From JAVBNF01 sp031551725 (GTDB lineage: Bacteria > Bacteroidota > Bacteroidia > Bacteroidales > P3), in the NCBI GenBank assembly GCA_031551725.1, contig JAVBNF010000003.1, positions 1 through 54,936 of the forward strand: a DNA stretch of 54,936 nucleotides. The letters run 5' to 3'. Below the pieces are notes generated by a model. That model did not search any database. It was not told the DNA's origin and saw nothing but the letters and a program-made list of their open reading frames with translations. The translations under genes and the position numbers were made by a program. Shown piece by piece: positions 15,247-25,700 of the stretch (its first letter is position 1; the number at the start of each line of letters is the position of its first letter).

Positions 15247-17712
15247 ATGTCCTTACGGTTTGTTCGTTGGATTCTTCTACATTTCGGTATTTTTGTATTT
15301 CTGCCAATCTTTGCCCAAAGCCCCAGCGATGATTTTACGGATCCGCGCGACGGCGAAACCTATAAAACCGTAATCATGCCAGACGGCAAACGCTGGATGG
15401 CAGAAAACCTGCGCTACCGCACAGGCTTACAGAATCATATTTATGGATATAAGCCTGTTGCCGGAAATATTACCTCTCCTGGTACCAATTTGCGCACTGT
15501 CTATTATTGTCCGGGTCCCGGGCCGTTTGCAAATTCGTCCAACACTACCAGCACGTCTCAGTCAGATCCGTTAATGTGCAGACATTTGGGTTGTTTGTAT
15601 CCATGGTGGTCGGCTTATGCCGATAGATCTGGCAGTGGTGTTTTTTCGTTCGCCGGACAGCAAGGTGTTTGTCCCGATGGCTGGCATTTGCCTTCCGACG
15701 GCGAGTGGACAGTGTTGTCAACAGCATTAAGTGATAATTTCTCAAGTCTACAGGTTTTAAATGCAGGGCGGAGAGATAACACAGGCGTTTACGTCGATCA
15801 TACAACTAAAGCCTATTTTTGGACAAGTTCGGGAAGCGGAACTGCTGCCGTTTCCCGCAGCTTTTCCGGCGGAGCCATCACTAGAAACGCCTCTCAGTCT
15901 GCTTCCGACGCTCTTTCGGTGCGCTGTGTGGAAGGGGATGCTGCGCCAATACCAAAGATACTTTTTTCAAAAACTGCCGCGTGTTCAGATGATACTATTT
16001 GGGCAACATCTGGTTATATTTCCTATACTTTCAATGTGAATGGTGTTGATCAACAAGCAACCTCGAAGCCCTATTTTTTTGTCAATACTTCCACGGCGCA
16101 AACCGTTTCCGTAAAAGTTAAGGCAAAAGCATCGGATGGGGCAATGAGTCAATATTCGGACGAAATAAGTTTTATTATTTATCCGAAAAATATAATCATA
16201 ACACATCCGTCCGGATTTTCTATTAAATGCGGCGATACAACTTCTGCCCTGGAAGTAATTGTTGCTGCCAATTCTGACGCTAATTATCTGTATCAATGGC
16301 AGGATTCTTCGAATAAAGGAGAGCCTTTTGCAGATATTCCGAATGCGAATGATGCTACTTATTATCCTTCTTCACTCAAGAAAACGACTAATTACCGTGT
16401 GATTATTACCCACGCCGTTTGCGGTGCGATTTATTCTAATATTGCCAAAGTGTCAGTTGGAACTGCTAATCCTACGATTTCAATACAACCCAAAAGTGAT
16501 ACTGTTTGTATTGGTGAAAAACCGAATGCACTTTCTGTTGCCGTTCCCGAAAATCTCTCTTCCAGAGTCGCATATCAATGGTTTGACGGTTCTACGAGTA
16601 TCGATGGAGCCAATACAGATACATATGAGCCGGCTGTACCAACAGCCTATAAAGATTATTCGTGTAGTATTACCTATTCCGATGGCTGTCCCGGTTCTGT
16701 GAAATCGAGCACGGCCAGAATTACGGTTCTTAATGTGGCATTTAAAACACATCCAGTCGATGGTTATGTTTCTTTTTGTACGACAACCCTTAAAACGACT
16801 TTGGTTGCTTCCGGCCCTGCTATACAATGGCAATACAGTATGGACAGTGTAAATTGGAACAATGCAACTACGACCGAAGGTATCGGTCCGAATGCACTAT
16901 CTTTTATTGTTAAGCCTTCTATGACAACATATTATCGTTGTTCTATTTCTCAAGCTCATTGTGCAGCAATAGGAAATGTAGCTACATTGTCTTCCCTTGC
17001 TCATATAATATCTTATTACCCAGGCGTTTCTGTTGCATCTACGCATGCGATAAATGCTCCTGGCGCAGATGTCAATGGTGCTACTGGTATTTTAACTGAC
17101 GACAGGGATGGTAAAACCTATACCACCAAGAAAATGCCTGACGGCCAATGGTGGATGACCAAGAATTTGGAGGTAGGGAACTGTCTTACTGGTGGTGCTG
17201 GTAGCGGTTGGAATTCAAAAGTGGATGAAACATGGGGGGCTACTTCTGATCAAGCCTCGAACTGGAATATCAACGGTACGGCACTTCGAGGCAAATGCCG
17301 TCAAAATGGTTCATCTGGTTGTTTGTACAATTGGATTGCTGCCACGCAGTTTCCCGATGGTTGTGGCCATGGACAAGATTGTCCTGTTGACAATTGGCAA
17401 GGAAAGTGGGTGCAAGGAATTTGTCCGGCAGGCTGGCATTTGCCTATTGGTGGTGCAATTGGTGATTTTAATTGCATGCCTGCTTCCACCACCCCTTCAA
17501 CTTGGATTTCTACTTGGTTGGGGGAATATGGCGGCTATACTACAGGCTCCGGCACACTGGTTAATTCTACTGTAGGTGCTTATTATATTGTTGGAAACCA
17601 AAGTGGAGCGAGTACTTTTCCTGGCATGAGCTATAGCGCCAGTAGTTCACGTCCTGATGATAGTAGCAGCAAAAATACCGGATATTCTATCCGTTGCATC
17701 AAGAATAATTAA
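15247..17712 (+). CDS. Secreted protein with two FISUMP domains and Ig-like repeats
   Basis: An 821-residue exported protein. I place the start at ATG 15247 because it gives a normal signal peptide (MSLRFVRW to FLPIFAQ); the frame is open to an ATG at 15109, but that would put 46 non-hydrophobic residues before it. An N-terminal FISUMP domain (about 28-235: DPRDGETYKTVIMPDG, GVCPDGWHLPSDGEW, ALSVRCVEG) is followed by four Ig-like modules of about 85 residues (roughly 240-590) with TYxP/YQW patterns, then a second, diverged FISUMP domain (about 600-821: DDRDGKTYTTKKMPDGQWWM, GYSIRCIKNN). Probably cotranscribed with the preceding gene. Cell-surface or secreted; function unknown. No sorting tail seen. 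Confidence 0.86.
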   Translation: MSLRFVRWILLHFGIFVFLPIFAQSPSDDFTDPRDGETYKTVIMPDGKRWMAENLRYRTGLQNHIYGYKPVAGNITSPGTNLRTVYYCPGPGPFANSSNTTSTSQSDPLMCRHLGCLYPWWSAYADRSGSGVFSFAGQQGVCPDGWHLPSDGEWTVLSTALSDNFSSLQVLNAGRRDNTGVYVDHTTKAYFWTSSGSGTAAVSRSFSGGAITRNASQSASDALSVRCVEGDAAPIPKILFSKTAACSDDTIWATSGYISYTFNVNGVDQQATSKPYFFVNTSTAQTVSVKVKAKASDGAMSQYSDEISFIIYPKNIIITHPSGFSIKCGDTTSALEVIVAANSDANYLYQWQDSSNKGEPFADIPNANDATYYPSSLKKTTNYRVIITHAVCGAIYSNIAKVSVGTANPTISIQPKSDTVCIGEKPNALSVAVPENLSSRVAYQWFDGSTSIDGANTDTYEPAVPTAYKDYSCSITYSDGCPGSVKSSTARITVLNVAFKTHPVDGYVSFCTTTLKTTLVASGPAIQWQYSMDSVNWNNATTTEGIGPNALSFIVKPSMTTYYRCSISQAHCAAIGNVATLSSLAHIISYYPGVSVASTHAINAPGADVNGATGILTDDRDGKTYTTKKMPDGQWWMTKNLEVGNCLTGGAGSGWNSKVDETWGATSDQASNWNINGTALRGKCRQNGSSGCLYNWIAATQFPDGCGHGQDCPVDNWQGKWVQGICPAGWHLPIGGAIGDFNCMPASTTPSTWISTWLGEYGGYTTGSGTLVNSTVGAYYIVGNQSGASTFPGMSYSASSSRPDDSSSKNTGYSIRCIKNN

Positions 17713-17783
17713 TTAATGTTTTGTCTTTTCATGATGTGATACAGTGCATTTTTCGGAAGAGGTGATTGTTAAGACAGCAGTGA

Positions 17784-18485
17784 TTATGATTTCAATGCTT
17801 CTACTTTCCCAATATCTTTCCACAAACCCTCATTATGCGGAAAACCGTAAATAGGGAAGGTCTTTGCTAATTCCAAATAAGCCGGGGTGATCGAAAAGGG
17901 ACCATCTTTGTGCAAATGTTTGAAAACATCCGGATGGATGACGTGTACGCCGCTAAAAGCAAACGGTTTTACATCGGTACGTTCGCCGTTTACCCAAATA
18001 TATTCGTTTTTTTGCGAATTTTGCCAGCCTTGTAAACGCATGTTTTCATCCCATAAAAACTGGCGTGCGGTTTCGCGTTCGCGAACAGCCAATGTAGCCA
18101 AAGCGCCTGTCTTTTCGTGGGTTTCGATGAGTTTATGTAAATCCAAATCAGTAACAATATCAACATTGTGAACTAAAAAAGATTCGTTCCCATCCAAATA
18201 TTTTTCTGCTTTAAGCAGACCGCCGCCGGTGTCCATCAACAAATCGCGTTCATCGGAAATCTCAATGTTTATGCCGAAATTATTGTTTTTCTTGAGAAAA
18301 TCAATAATCATATCCGGAAAATGATGCACGTTGATAACCAAATCCGAAAAACCAGCGTCTTTCAGTTTTAAAATTAAACTTTCCAACAATGGTTTTCCTT
18401 GGTATTCAACAAGCGCTTTCGGGCAATTGTCTGTATAAGGTTTTAAGCGTGTGCCTAAGCCGGCAGCAAAGATGAGTACTTTCAT
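17784..18485 (-). CDS. Sugar-1-phosphate nucleotidyltransferase (MurU-like)
   Basis: A 233-residue cytosolic enzyme of the NTP_transferase family: AAGLGTRLKPYTDNCPKAL (7-25) is the nucleotide-binding signature, and VHNVDIVTDLDL holds the metal-binding Asp. Its short length without a C-terminal hexapeptide domain is like MurU (MurNAc-1-P uridylyltransferase) and the small GDP-mannose type enzymes. In many Bacteroidetes a kinase related to AmgK is encoded next to the MurU-like gene, but none is seen here, so the sugar is uncertain. It faces the FISUMP genes tail to tail; the 71-nt gap shows no clear terminator. Confidence 0.86.
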   Translation of the reverse strand: MKVLIFAAGLGTRLKPYTDNCPKALVEYQGKPLLESLILKLKDAGFSDLVINVHHFPDMIIDFLKKNNNFGINIEISDERDLLMDTGGGLLKAEKYLDGNESFLVHNVDIVTDLDLHKLIETHEKTGALATLAVRERETARQFLWDENMRLQGWQNSQKNEYIWVNGERTDVKPFAFSGVHVIHPDVFKHLHKDGPFSITPAYLELAKTFPIYGFPHNEGLWKDIGKVEALKS

Positions 18486-18493
18486 TTTTATTT

Positions 18494-18573
18494 AAAGTTA
18501 ACAAGGAAACAAGGGAACAGGTTAACGAGAAAACAAAACTGTCAACTCGTTAACTTGTACTCTTGTTAACTTA
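18494..18573. repeat. Inverted repeat of GTTAACAAG words
   Basis: The left arm AAAGTTAACAAGGAAACAAG and onward (from 18494) is complemented by TCAACTCGTTAACTTGTACTCTTGTTAAC (to 18573, in part). The word matches the single-arm repeat at 382-420. It fills the gap between the VOC and nucleotidyltransferase genes. Confidence 0.8.
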
Positions 18574-18575
18574 AA

Positions 18576-19631
18576 TTATGCTTTCACTTTTGTTAAAGAT
18601 ATAGCTTTGAATAAAAACTTAGGCAATGGCTTATCAGCGCTGCGTTTGGTGAGGTCGATAAACCATCCGAGTTTTTTCAAAATCGGGATTTTGTATGTTT
18701 CAACAAGTTCGATTAGTGCGCCGTCCGGATCTTCAAGGTAGGCAAAACGACCTGCTGCAGCGCCCATTTCAAACTTACTTCCGGTATCAACGGTAAATGG
18801 ATATCCGAGTTTTGCACAATTTTCTTTGATTTCGTCGGTGTTGATGACATCAAAGCAAACGTGGATAAATCCCAAGTCGCCCCACTGGCGCCCGTTGTAA
18901 ATTTTTTCGGGAACACGTCCTTTGACTTGAATAAGTTCAATATAATTCTTCCCCAACAATTCTGCAAATGGACCTTTTCTCGGCATTTTGTGCGTGAGCA
19001 ATGCGCGACGAAATTCAAGATTCCCTCCCGGCAAATCCTTGAAATCTTCAAATGTTTTATCTTCGAGATATAAAATCTCGTCAAAACCTAAAATATTTTT
19101 ATAAAATTCGATGGATTTTTCCATATCCGAAACGCCGATAGTAACGCCGCAAACGCCGTTGGTAGCTTCATTTCCGGAAAGGTAAGCAGAGCTTTCCTCA
19201 ATGATTTCGAAAATATTTCCATACGGATCATTTACATAAAAATGCGGAACGCCGCGCGGATCTTTTTGCAAACCGCCGATGATATTTACATTTTTCGATT
19301 TTAACACATCGAATGCTTTTTGAGCATCCAATGTTTTTATTTTGCAAACAAAAATCCCCAAATCTCCGGCTTGCACGGTGAATGGAGCCGCTTGCGGAAT
19401 GCGTTTGGAATATTGCCATATTTCCAAACCGCCGCCGCCTTGCAGGTTCAGTGCAAGAATGGCTTTCTTTTGCTGCGGTTGTCCGCCCATATATTGAGCC
19501 ATGTGAGTGGCCGTATTTTCGTCCTTAAACATCGGGACATTAAATCCGGTATTTTGAATGTGCCATTTAAAGGCTGCTTCGGCATCGGCCACGCCAACGC
19601 CTACTTGCTGAATTCCGCTGATGATATGCAT
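18576..19631 (-). CDS. Tandem VOC-fold (glyoxalase/dioxygenase superfamily) protein
   Basis: A 351-residue protein made of two vicinal-oxygen-chelate modules. Module 1 (about 1-150) ends with PHFYVNDPYGNIFEIIEE; module 2 (about 160-315) begins GVTIGVSDMEKSIEFYKNILGF, contains FIHVCFDV and ends YLEDPDGALIELVE. The His and Glu residues at the ends of the paired strands are consistent with a metal site. A 40-residue C-terminal extension follows (LGWFIDLTKR). It lies next to an SDR on the same strand, which suggests one pathway, but the substrate cannot be read from sequence. It is not a convincing 4-hydroxyphenylpyruvate dioxygenase. Confidence 0.8.
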   Translation of the reverse strand: MHIISGIQQVGVGVADAEAAFKWHIQNTGFNVPMFKDENTATHMAQYMGGQPQQKKAILALNLQGGGGLEIWQYSKRIPQAAPFTVQAGDLGIFVCKIKTLDAQKAFDVLKSKNVNIIGGLQKDPRGVPHFYVNDPYGNIFEIIEESSAYLSGNEATNGVCGVTIGVSDMEKSIEFYKNILGFDEILYLEDKTFEDFKDLPGGNLEFRRALLTHKMPRKGPFAELLGKNYIELIQVKGRVPEKIYNGRQWGDLGFIHVCFDVINTDEIKENCAKLGYPFTVDTGSKFEMGAAAGRFAYLEDPDGALIELVETYKIPILKKLGWFIDLTKRSADKPLPKFLFKAISLTKVKA

Positions 19632-19641
19632 ACTTAATATT

Positions 19642-19750
19642 TTAGACAGGATTTACAGGATTAACATGTTTTTACTGTTTTCTATCCTATACATCTTGTC
19701 GATTTTGTATTTTATTTGTTCCATCCTGTTATCTTGTAAATCCTGTCTAA
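19642..19750. repeat. Inverted repeat of ACAGGATT words
   Basis: TTAGACAGGATTTACAGGAT (from 19643) is complemented by CTTGTAAATCCTGTCTAA (to 19750). The loop contains further imperfect words (CTATCCTATACATCTTGTCG). It occupies nearly the whole gap between the SDR and VOC genes. Confidence 0.85.
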
Positions 19751-19757
19751 TGAGAAT

Positions 19758-20546
19758 TTACTTGTCGCTAATAGTACTTGAAATCCAAAAATGAACGCTT
19801 GGAATGTAACGTTTGAAAAACAACATCAGCAACTCGATGGCGCCGACATTGATTTCCCGTTTATTTCTTTTTATTCCACGAATAATTTGTTTGGCGGCTT
19901 TTTCGGGTGAAATGCCGTTGGCTTGTCCCGGATCAAGAATGCCGTGTTTGGATCCGTCTTTTTCCAAAGCATTTACGGAAATATTTGTATTCACTCTTCC
20001 CGGAATAATGATATTTATTTGAATTCCCTGACGGTGATATTCCAACCTCAACGATTCGAAAAATCCATGCAGCGCGTGCTTGGAGGCCGAATAGGCGGAG
20101 CGGAGCGGAAATCCGAATTTACCGGCAATGCTGCTGGTTACGGTGATAATGCCGCCACCTTGAATAAGCATATAAGGCAATACGGCTTTCGTTAATGCAA
20201 CCGTTCCGAAGAAATTTGTTTCCATGATCTTACGGTCAATTTCCAAGGAAGTATCTGCAACTTTGGAACGTTGACTAATCCCGGCATTGTTTACCAAAAT
20301 ATCAATGCGTCCGTGTTGATGAATCATTTCTTGAACAATATCCGGAAAGTTATCTGATTGATTCATATCCAAAACTTGCAGAAAGCAACGGTATTTTGGA
20401 CATTTTTCGCGTACGCGTTCGAGCTCGATGATGTTTCGCGAAGACGCAATCACAATGGCGCCTTGCTTGATGAATTCGTATACCAATGCTTCTCCGATTC
20501 CCGAAGATGCGCCGGTAATCCACACTATTTTATTTTTTAAATCCAT
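19758..20546 (-). CDS. Short-chain dehydrogenase/reductase
   Basis: A 262-residue classical SDR with TGASSGIGEAL (11-21) for NAD(P) binding, NNAG near 86, a catalytic Ser in VTSSIAG near 140 and YSASK near 153. The C-terminal 40 residues contain hydrophobic stretches (ELLMLFFKRYIP), seen in SDRs acting on lipids or at membranes. Its start overlaps the 3' end of the porin gene by 17 nt, so the two are translationally coupled. Substrate unknown. Confidence 0.9.
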   Translation of the reverse strand: MDLKNKIVWITGASSGIGEALVYEFIKQGAIVIASSRNIIELERVREKCPKYRCFLQVLDMNQSDNFPDIVQEMIHQHGRIDILVNNAGISQRSKVADTSLEIDRKIMETNFFGTVALTKAVLPYMLIQGGGIITVTSSIAGKFGFPLRSAYSASKHALHGFFESLRLEYHRQGIQINIIIPGRVNTNISVNALEKDGSKHGILDPGQANGISPEKAAKQIIRGIKRNKREINVGAIELLMLFFKRYIPSVHFWISSTISDK

Positions 20547-21717
20547 TGTTGATGTCAGCTAAAATACCGCGAACATTTTGTTTGTTAAGCGAAATTCCCG
20601 TAGAAAACATAATAGAATGTCGATGATCAAACTTGTTGTTGTGAAAAACAGGAATATCGTCAATGTTGATCATGTATTGATATTCCAAACGGGCGTATAA
20701 ATAGGGGAAAGGGCGGTATTCCAAACCGGCTGCGAATTCGTGCATCCGTAAGCCTTTGTTATATCCCTCTTGCAATCCTGATAAAATTCCATGTCCGTCC
20801 ATCAAAAAGCCATAACGTCCCAAAACTCCAATTTGAGGAATGATGTAATATTTCCCTTGAAAAGTTGAAGAAACTCCCCAGTCCGTTGATGTTGTGCTAT
20901 CGGGGTCGGGTGTGTTATTTTGTTGAAAAACATCTAATTCGGCAACTAAATAAAGTTTTGGCGTTACGTATGTGGCGTATATATTGTTGTAAAAAAGATT
21001 TTGTGCATTTTTAGAATAAACGGAATCCATGCGGTCGCCGATATTGGTGTACATGTTTCCGTAAGTCAATGTAATTTTATCATTGAATTTGTACGTAAAT
21101 CCCAGCCCAAGGTTTTCAACACCGAGTTGAGTCAAGGCATTTGTTTGTTTATCCAAATAAGTATATGAGTTATAGATGGCGAGCATCCCTTCTAATTTGG
21201 GTGTAAATTGATAACGGAACTTTGCACCAAGAATGTTTCCCGGTTGAAAATATCCGCAGAGGCTCACAGAGCTCAATGATTTTGACGAAGCCGGAGCAGA
21301 TGTTTCAAAACCGATATAGGTCCACATATAGCCAACGTCAACTTTTAGATTTTTGGAAAGTTTTGCGCCAAAATAGGCACGGTCAATATAATTGATGAAA
21401 TCTGCATTCGGGTTTTTCATCATCAGCGGGCCGTCACCGTTTTGAATAGATAAGAGTGCCCAGAATTTAGGCGAATCCCAGCGTGCTGCAATCCGGTATT
21501 CTTGCAGGCGGATTTCTTTTGCAATTTTTCCAACACTCGCATATTGACGGGTGTATGGTTTCACTTCATTGAAATTCATGTCTTGAACAACATAAAAATC
21601 GTTGAAATAATTAATATCGAAATAATCGGAAAATTTCGATGTTTGTTTTGTTGTATCTTGCGCGGAAAGTTTTCCGAAAGCAAGTAAGATAAAGAGAATA
21701 CAGAATGTTTTTCTCAT
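20530..21717 (-). CDS. Outer-membrane beta-barrel porin-like protein
   Basis: A 395-residue protein with a signal peptide (MRKTFCILFILLAFGKLSAQ) and alternating-residue strands with aromatic girdles throughout (for example LGFTYKFNDKITLTYG, EYRPFPYLYARLEYQY), typical of the putative beta-barrel porin families of Bacteroidetes. I use the ATG at 21717; the upstream TTG frame (to 21747) reads through the inverted repeat at 21728-21783. It overlaps the SDR gene downstream. A role in uptake of small molecules is inferred. Confidence 0.82.
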   Translation of the reverse strand: MRKTFCILFILLAFGKLSAQDTTKQTSKFSDYFDINYFNDFYVVQDMNFNEVKPYTRQYASVGKIAKEIRLQEYRIAARWDSPKFWALLSIQNGDGPLMMKNPNADFINYIDRAYFGAKLSKNLKVDVGYMWTYIGFETSAPASSKSLSSVSLCGYFQPGNILGAKFRYQFTPKLEGMLAIYNSYTYLDKQTNALTQLGVENLGLGFTYKFNDKITLTYGNMYTNIGDRMDSVYSKNAQNLFYNNIYATYVTPKLYLVAELDVFQQNNTPDPDSTTSTDWGVSSTFQGKYYIIPQIGVLGRYGFLMDGHGILSGLQEGYNKGLRMHEFAAGLEYRPFPYLYARLEYQYMINIDDIPVFHNNKFDHRHSIMFSTGISLNKQNVRGILADINNGFKK

Positions 21718-21727
21718 AAAATGTGTA

Positions 21728-21783
21728 TTAAACCACAAAGTGCACAAAGGTCACAAAGGAATCTTTGTGTACTTTGTGGTTAA
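21728..21783. repeat. Inverted repeat of CACAAAGG words, second copy
   Basis: TTAAACCACAAAGTGCACAA (from 21728) is matched by TTTGTGTACTTTGTGGTTAA (to 21783) around AAGGAAT. It uses the same word as 11721-11772 but is not a copy of it, which fits independent expansion of a simple word. It lies between ptb and the porin gene. Confidence 0.85.
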
Positions 21784-21794
21784 AAGAAATACAA

Positions 21795-22700
21795 TTATTT
21801 TGCAGTCAAAGCAGCTAAAGTGATTGAATATAATTTGCTTAATTCGCTATCTCCGCGAGAAGTAAGAACACAAGGAACTTTAGCGCCAACAACCATGGCA
21901 GCTAAATCGCCTTTAGCAAACTTGGTGATGGTTTTGAAAAATACGTTTCCACTTTCAATGTTTGGGAATACGATACAATCTGCATCACCGGCAACTTCTC
22001 CTGTTACTTTTTTCGTAGCAGCTGATTCTTTATCAATAGCAACGTCAAGTGCCAACGGTCCATCAACAAAAGCGCCTTTGATTTGTCCACGATCTGCCAT
22101 TTTTGAAATCATTGCAGCATCCACACATGCCGGCATTCCGGCCAACATTTGTTCGGTAGCTGCTAAAAGGGCTACTTTAGGTTTTTCAATTCCCAATGAT
22201 TTAGCTGTGTTGATTACATAGTTGGTAATTGCTATTTTTTGACCCAAATCCGGAGCGGGGATAACGGCAACATCGCCAACAACTAAAAGTTTAGGATAGG
22301 TTGGAGCAGATACCACTGTAACGTGGCTGAGAACCGCTTTCGGCGGAAGCAAACCAAATTCTTTGTTCAAAATAGCACGCATATATTTATCGGTACTTAC
22401 CAAGCCCTTCATCAACAAATCGCCTTTGCCTTCGTTGATCAATTTCACCGCCATGTTAGCAGCCTTTTGTTCGTCGGCTTCTTGAACAATTTGAAATTTG
22501 CTTACATCAATTTTTTCTTCTTGACACACTTTTTTGATCGTAGCTTCGTCGCCAACCAAAGTGGCATCAACAATACCACGCTCAACAGCAGCGTTGATAG
22601 CACCAATAGTGTGAGAGTCGTTCGCGTAAGCGGCTATTAAACGTTTTTTACCTTTCGCCTTTACAAGGTCGAACATTTGATCCAATTTTGTAATGCTCAT
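21795..22700 (-). CDS. ptb: Phosphate acyltransferase, phosphate butyryltransferase type
   Basis: A 301-residue member of the PTA_PTB family. Length, and motifs LMKGLVSTDKYMRAIL (near 98), VALLAATEQ (near 180) and GPLALDVAI (near 215), fit Ptb rather than the longer acetyltransferase Pta. It would convert butyryl-CoA or a branched acyl-CoA to the acyl phosphate, feeding a kinase for ATP in fermentation. No butyrate kinase gene is next to it in the window, so its partner must be elsewhere. It ends in SITLAALTAK. Confidence 0.88.
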   Translation of the reverse strand: MSITKLDQMFDLVKAKGKKRLIAAYANDSHTIGAINAAVERGIVDATLVGDEATIKKVCQEEKIDVSKFQIVQEADEQKAANMAVKLINEGKGDLLMKGLVSTDKYMRAILNKEFGLLPPKAVLSHVTVVSAPTYPKLLVVGDVAVIPAPDLGQKIAITNYVINTAKSLGIEKPKVALLAATEQMLAGMPACVDAAMISKMADRGQIKGAFVDGPLALDVAIDKESAATKKVTGEVAGDADCIVFPNIESGNVFFKTITKFAKGDLAAMVVGAKVPCVLTSRGDSELSKLYSITLAALTAK

Positions 22701-22743
22701 AATTTTTTGTTTTTTGTTAATGAATTATTTTAAAATTATATTT

Positions 22744-25700
22744 TTATCGAACTAATGTAAACGAGCCGCTTGTGGATAAATCGGTGTTAAATACTTTATC
22801 TCGTGCAACAATTTTGTACTTATAAATGCCCGATGGGGATGCTTTATCTTTGTACTGCCCGTCCCAACCTTCGTCCAAATCCGTGGTGGTAAATACGCAA
22901 TGCCCCCAGCCGTCGTAAATATACATTTTGAAATCTAAAAATTCTTTTTTCAGATTGATATAAGCCTTGTAGGTTCTGTTTTTGGGGATGCTTCCTGCGG
23001 GATAGAATGCAGTGGGCTGAACAAACTGGTCGCAAAGCTGTATGCCCACAAAAACCGTATCAGACGTTCGATTGCATTCATTCACAAGCGCATTAACCCA
23101 CACAGTGTCTCTATAATCTACAACAAAATAAGTTTCGTGCGAATCGTCCGGCCAAGTTAGAAACGCATCGGGAAGGTTGGTGGTAAACTCTAATTCATCG
23201 CCGAAACAAATGGTGGTATCTTGTTGAATGGACAATTTGATATTGGGTTTCTTCCGCATTTCGATAGATGTACTATCGGATTTCGAACAATTATTTTCGG
23301 TAACAATTACCCAATAATCGCCGGCTTGTTTCCATGAAATATCACGTGTACCTTTGGTATAACCGTCATTCCAAAGATAAGTACCTCCGCTGCGCTCAAT
23401 ATCAATATGAAGATTTTCTTCTTCACAAACAAAATTATATTTGGAAAGATTGATAATAGGCAATGCAAATACCTTTAATTTTGCCGTATCCGGATAACTC
23501 CAGCATTCATTATGCAAAATTTTCAGAATGTAATTTCCGGTCAAATCCGGACTTGCATTTGGAAATTGCAAAACGCGCGTTGTTGCTGAAAAGCTGTTCG
23601 GGCCTGTCCACGCATAACTGGCTTCGGAAATACTGTCTGATGTAATATGCACGGTATCTTTCTCGCAATATTGTGGATGGCAAGAAGTTTTGGCAAGCGG
23701 ACGCTCGCGTACGTCAATCGAGTCATAAATTGTATCTTCACATGTAAATTTAACAACGATGAGCATTAGCGTTCCATTTTCAGCAGCTTGTAAATCGGGA
23801 ATTATATAATTGGACTCTGTTGTACTGAACGAACGGGTATGAGTTTGCCATTTGTAAATAATACTGTCGTGTACCGGAGAAGTTTCCAAATAAAGACTAT
23901 CGTCTTCGCAATAAAAAGTTTTATCTGTTGAAAAAGCAGGTGACGTATGGTGGTCCACACGTACCAATGTTTGCATGGTATCATAACAATCGAGCAAATA
24001 ACTCACAAAACGATAGGTTCCCGAATCGGTATGCTTTATTGTGGCAATACTTATTTCATGATTGTTAATTATTATATTTTCCGGCGTAATCCAGTGGGCG
24101 GTTGTGAGTGTGGACGGAATATTGCTTCCTGCGGAAAGATAAAAGGACGTACCTTCACAAAGCGGAGCATTACTTGATTCTACAAAGGCTTTCGGTGTGG
24201 GTTTCACATGAATACGCGGATAGGCTTCACTCGGACACCCCCATTGTGTTGCTGTTAAATGATAGACTCCACTATCTCTCATTTGTAAAGTGTCAAAATG
24301 CAATAAACGTCCCGTATATTGTGTGCCGTGCATATTCACCCAAGTGTAATTTGCTCCTTCCAAAGTATCGGCATATAAACTGAACGGATAACGCTCGCAA
24401 GAAGATGTATCTGTAAGAGAAATAGGAGGGGTGACAATAACAACATAGAAAAAAGTCGTATCGTGACAGCCATTTACATCAACGCCGGCAACACTGAACT
24501 TTTTCGTAATATCACTGTAAAGGTTGCGCGGATTTTGTGTAGAGGCATCATGAAGCCACTGGTAAGAAACCAAACCTGTTGCCGTCACATTTACAGTTCC
24601 AGAGCCTGTTCTGCAATCCATCGTATCTTGTGTTCCGGTTTTATAAACATGAGCATCCGGCAGCGGATGAGAAATTATTGTGGTCGTATCTCTTTGCCGA
24701 CAACCTCTGATATCAACGCCTTCTACCACCCAAATATAGGGTGTTAGCGATTCAACTTGAACTGTTGCACTTTTGCTGTTGATGACAGTAGTATCTTTTT
24801 TCCATTGGATACTTTGCAAAAGTACAGTATAATTGGTTTTAACATCAAGTGTAACATCCGTATGCAAACAGCCCTTCAATTCTTTTTTCGTAACTTCCAA
24901 AGTGGGAGGTAGTAAAACGGTAATTGCAACGGAATCTTTGGCCACGCCGCAAGCGTTTGCTGCATCAACATAATATTTTCGACTATCTATAGCTACTGTA
25001 TACACAGATTCATCAGCTTGTGCAGTTTTGCTTATCGTATCTGCCGGATTCTTGGTGTACCAAATAAGAACAGACGTATTTGCATAGGCCTTTAGTGCAA
25101 TGGTATCGTATTTGCAGATAGATGTTGGAATAGTACTCGACAATGAAATGTATGGGTTGATATTCATTTTGATTTTTACGGAATCCACAAACTCATTGAG
25201 ATTGTTCATGTAGTCGCATTTCACTTTTGAAATAGCCAGTGCTTTGGCGTAATGCTCAACGTCGGCAGGCGTAACTGTTCTTGAACTTCCTTGATTCCAA
25301 TAAACTTGAACAACATCATTGCTTATAAAATTATTCAAATCGGTAGAAGGCGATCCTGTTATTTGACATTGATGAACTGTATCCAGTGTGAAAATACGTG
25401 GTTTCGATTTAACCGCAACAAATACAGATAGTTTGAGAATCGTATCTTTTCCAAGATTTCGTACGGTAATCGAACATGTGATAGTGGTATCTTGAAAAAG
25501 CCGCGTGCTATATGTACGGACTGTATCAGAAATGCGAAGCCCTTTCATACCCGAAGGCGTAAAAGAAATGTCAACAATGGTATCATAAACGTTTGGCGTC
25601 TGCAATTTGAATTCAATCGTATCTCCTGTACACATCTCTGTTTTAGATGCCGTCAAGCGCATGTCGCAATCCGAACGCGGAGTAATCCTGTAATTACCGC

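Noticed and set aside
12827..17712. Diversity-generating retroelement targets (FISUMP and FGE-like folds are used as such)
   Set aside because: There is no reverse transcriptase, no template repeat and no pair of A-biased variable repeats in the window.
18576..19631. 4-hydroxyphenylpyruvate dioxygenase
   Set aside because: Two VOC modules are present, but the start and the C-terminal region do not look like HPPD and no tyrosine catabolism genes are near; kept as a tandem VOC protein.
20547..21747. Longer N-termini from alternative TTG starts (porin, sirtuin, pepD, tricorn)
   Set aside because: The extensions run through intergenic repeats or promoter boxes, and the inner ATG gives a normal signal peptide or conserved N-terminus.
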